From: Rhizobiaceae bacterium
GTDB lineage: Bacteria; Pseudomonadota; Alphaproteobacteria; Rhizobiales; Rhizobiaceae
Assembly (NCBI GenBank): GCA_021648425.1
Contig: JAKISV010000152.1
Coordinates: forward strand, 1-6,584
Length of the DNA stretch: 6,584 nucleotides
Direction: 5' to 3'
Shown: in pieces, positions 5,393 to 6,584 of the stretch
How positions within the stretch are numbered: position 1 is the stretch's first letter
How the letters are laid out: the number at the start of each line of letters is the position of its first letter
The notes under the pieces: generated by a model
The model's input: the letters and a program-made list of their open reading frames with translations, nothing else
Databases searched by the model: none
Told to the model about the DNA's origin: nothing
Program-made: the position numbers and the translations under genes

Positions 5393-6495
5393 CAGGAATT
5401 ACTGCCCTTCATGAACATGGTGAGAATTTCCACAACGCTTTGATTTTCTTCTTCGGTTCCAATCGTCATGCGAAGGGCGTTGGGGAAACCGTAGCCGGTG
5501 ACAGCGCGCAGAATATAACCTTTTGAAGTAAGCAGATTATCGGCGGCGTCTGCTGAATATTTTTCACCTGGAAAATGAATAAGGATAAAATTACCTACGG
5601 AAGGTGTGACTTTCAGTCCGATTTTTTCAAGTTGTTCACTCACCCAGGGCAGCCACTCATTGTTGTGAATGACGCAATTTTGCACGTGGGCAGTATCTGC
5701 AATAGCAGCAGTGCCCGCGGCAATTGCAGCGGAATTTACATTGAACGGGCCACGAATGCGATTGAGGGCGTCGATGATATGGGCGGGCGCATAGGCCCAG
5801 CCGATGCGAAGGGAGGCTAGGCCGTGAATTTTTGAAAAAGTTCTCGTCATTACGACATTCTCGTTGTTGGAAACCAGTTCCAGACCGGATTCATAGTCGT
5901 TTCGCTGCACATATTCTGCGTAGGCGGCATCTATTACCAGTAAAACATCGCGCGGCAATGCTTCATGCAGGCGGCGCACCTGAGAATTGGGCAAATATGT
6001 GCCGGTGGGATTGTTGGGATTGGCCAGAAAGACAATCCGGGTTTTTTCACTGACGCAGGCCAATATTGCATCGACATCGGCCTGGCAGTCTTTTTCTTTG
6101 GCGATAACGGCTTTTGCCCCGGCTGCGCCAATGACAATGGGGTAATATAAAAACCCGTGCTCGGTGTGAATTGCTTCATCACCGGGACCAAGATAGGCAT
6201 TGGCCAGCATCGATAACAGATCATCAGAACCATTGCCGCAGATAATGTTGTCAGCGTTTAATCCATGGGTGTCGGCAATCGCCTGTCGCAACTGGCTGGC
6301 GGAAGCATCCGGGTATTCGTGCAGATTGTTATTGAGCGCGCCAAGGGCGTCCACCGCTGAACGACTGGGACCCAGGGGAGATTCGTTGGATGATAGTTTT
6401 GCCGTTTTGATGCCGGCAGGCGCTGCTGATTTACCCGGCACATAGGCGGCGATATTCAAAATTCCGGGTTTTGGTTCAGGCCTGTTTTTGCTCAT
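5392..6495 (-). CDS. hisC: Histidinol-phosphate (broad aromatic) aminotransferase, PLP-dependent
   Basis: HisC converts imidazole-acetol phosphate to histidinol phosphate with glutamate as amino donor. Members next to tyrA/tyrC, such as the Zymomonas mobilis enzyme, also transaminate aromatic keto acids, so this one may serve both histidine and tyrosine/phenylalanine synthesis. The 367-residue product is of normal length and has the fold-type I aminotransferase residues: SNESPLGP (36-43), HEYPD (59-63), GNGSDDLL (87-94) for cofactor phosphate binding, ANPNNPTGT (158-166), D189 and Y192 in IDAAYAEY, the PLP-lysine K222 in TFSKIHGLASLRIGWA (219-234), and R342 in LRMTIGT, the position that binds the substrate carboxylate. 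The start at 6495 gives the usual short polar N-terminus before the PGILNI segment, with a GGAA purine site upstream. It is the first gene of the minus-strand pair and overlaps tyrA by one base. Confidence 0.92.
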   Translation of the reverse strand: MSKNRPEPKPGILNIAAYVPGKSAAPAGIKTAKLSSNESPLGPSRSAVDALGALNNNLHEYPDASASQLRQAIADTHGLNADNIICGNGSDDLLSMLANAYLGPGDEAIHTEHGFLYYPIVIGAAGAKAVIAKEKDCQADVDAILACVSEKTRIVFLANPNNPTGTYLPNSQVRRLHEALPRDVLLVIDAAYAEYVQRNDYESGLELVSNNENVVMTRTFSKIHGLASLRIGWAYAPAHIIDALNRIRGPFNVNSAAIAAGTAAIADTAHVQNCVIHNNEWLPWVSEQLEKIGLKVTPSVGNFILIHFPGEKYSADAADNLLTSKGYILRAVTGYGFPNALRMTIGTEEENQSVVEILTMFMKGSNS

Positions 6496-6584
6496 GGCAC
6501 CATTCCGACAGATAAGGCGTTTTTTTAATTTTTGTTTGTGCTGGGTTTGTATTGAAACAATCGGGTGAAATCAAAGAGATTATC
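6496..6584 (-). promoter_or_regulatory. hisC upstream region with a candidate sigma70-type promoter
   Basis: Read on the minus strand, TTGATT (plus positions 6569-6574) and TACAAA (6546-6551) are separated by exactly 17 bases. Each matches four of six bases of the -35 and -10 consensus. They would place transcription start some 40-45 bases before the hisC ATG. The leader between is A-rich (AAAAATTAAAAAAACG near 6517-6532), and a GGAA purine run stands about 9 bases before the ATG. No attenuator-type leader peptide or strong hairpin fits in the visible leader. In relatives a divergent gene often begins just beyond this edge, but none is visible within the window. Confidence 0.35.

Noticed and set aside
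4836..5414. Open frame of 192 codons on the plus strand opposite tyrA
   Set aside because: The translation is Ser/Thr/Ile-rich with no domain, and the minus strand encodes a complete dehydrogenase with all its motifs. It is an antisense shadow.
6477..6489. CAGGCCTG followed by TTTTT, resembling a terminator end and sharing the core seen at 2864-2871
   Set aside because: It is a loopless palindrome inside the hisC N-terminal codons and cannot form a terminator stem. The repeated 8-mer is likely coincidental.

Overview
The window looks like chromosomal DNA of an alphaproteobacterium, most likely of the order Hyphomicrobiales (Rhizobiales). Three things point there: the gene order, the alphaproteobacterial family DUF2125, and a two-gene hisC/tyrA aromatic unit of the type common in that class. 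By eye the base composition is slightly AT-rich to balanced (not computed), so a mid-GC member, perhaps marine, is more likely than a classic high-GC rhizobium. No reference sequences were available, so every identification rests on recognised motifs and neighbours.

Region 1 (1-2872, + strand) is an envelope and cell-division block. It holds the C-terminal part of ftsE (cut by the window edge), ftsX overlapping it by 8 bp, a membrane-anchored YdcF/DUF218 protein, and a PlsC-type 1-acylglycerol-3-phosphate acyltransferase. FtsEX is an ABC-type complex that couples the division machinery to peptidoglycan hydrolysis. PlsC makes phosphatidic acid, and YdcF/ElyC-type proteins have been tied to envelope homeostasis. 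A strong stem-loop flanked by short direct repeats sits at the end of the ydcF-like gene.

Region 2 (2859-4470) holds two divergent genes separated by only 52 bp. A ChaC-type gamma-glutamylcyclotransferase on the minus strand overlaps plsC tail to tail by 14 bp. A membrane-anchored DUF2125 protein of unknown function lies on the plus strand.

Region 3 (4481-6584) is a minus-strand aromatic/histidine unit. hisC (PLP-dependent aminotransferase) is followed by tyrA/tyrC (prephenate or cyclohexadienyl dehydrogenase), with the hisC stop and tyrA start overlapping as TGATG. The last 89 bases hold the hisC leader and a candidate sigma70-type promoter.

The window is gene-dense, with no gene-free stretch over about 90 bases. 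I see no RNA gene, CRISPR array, insertion sequence or phage gene. I do not see a clearly new multi-gene system. The points most worth a second look are the DUF2125 protein, the flanked hairpin in ydcF, and the envelope gene cluster.
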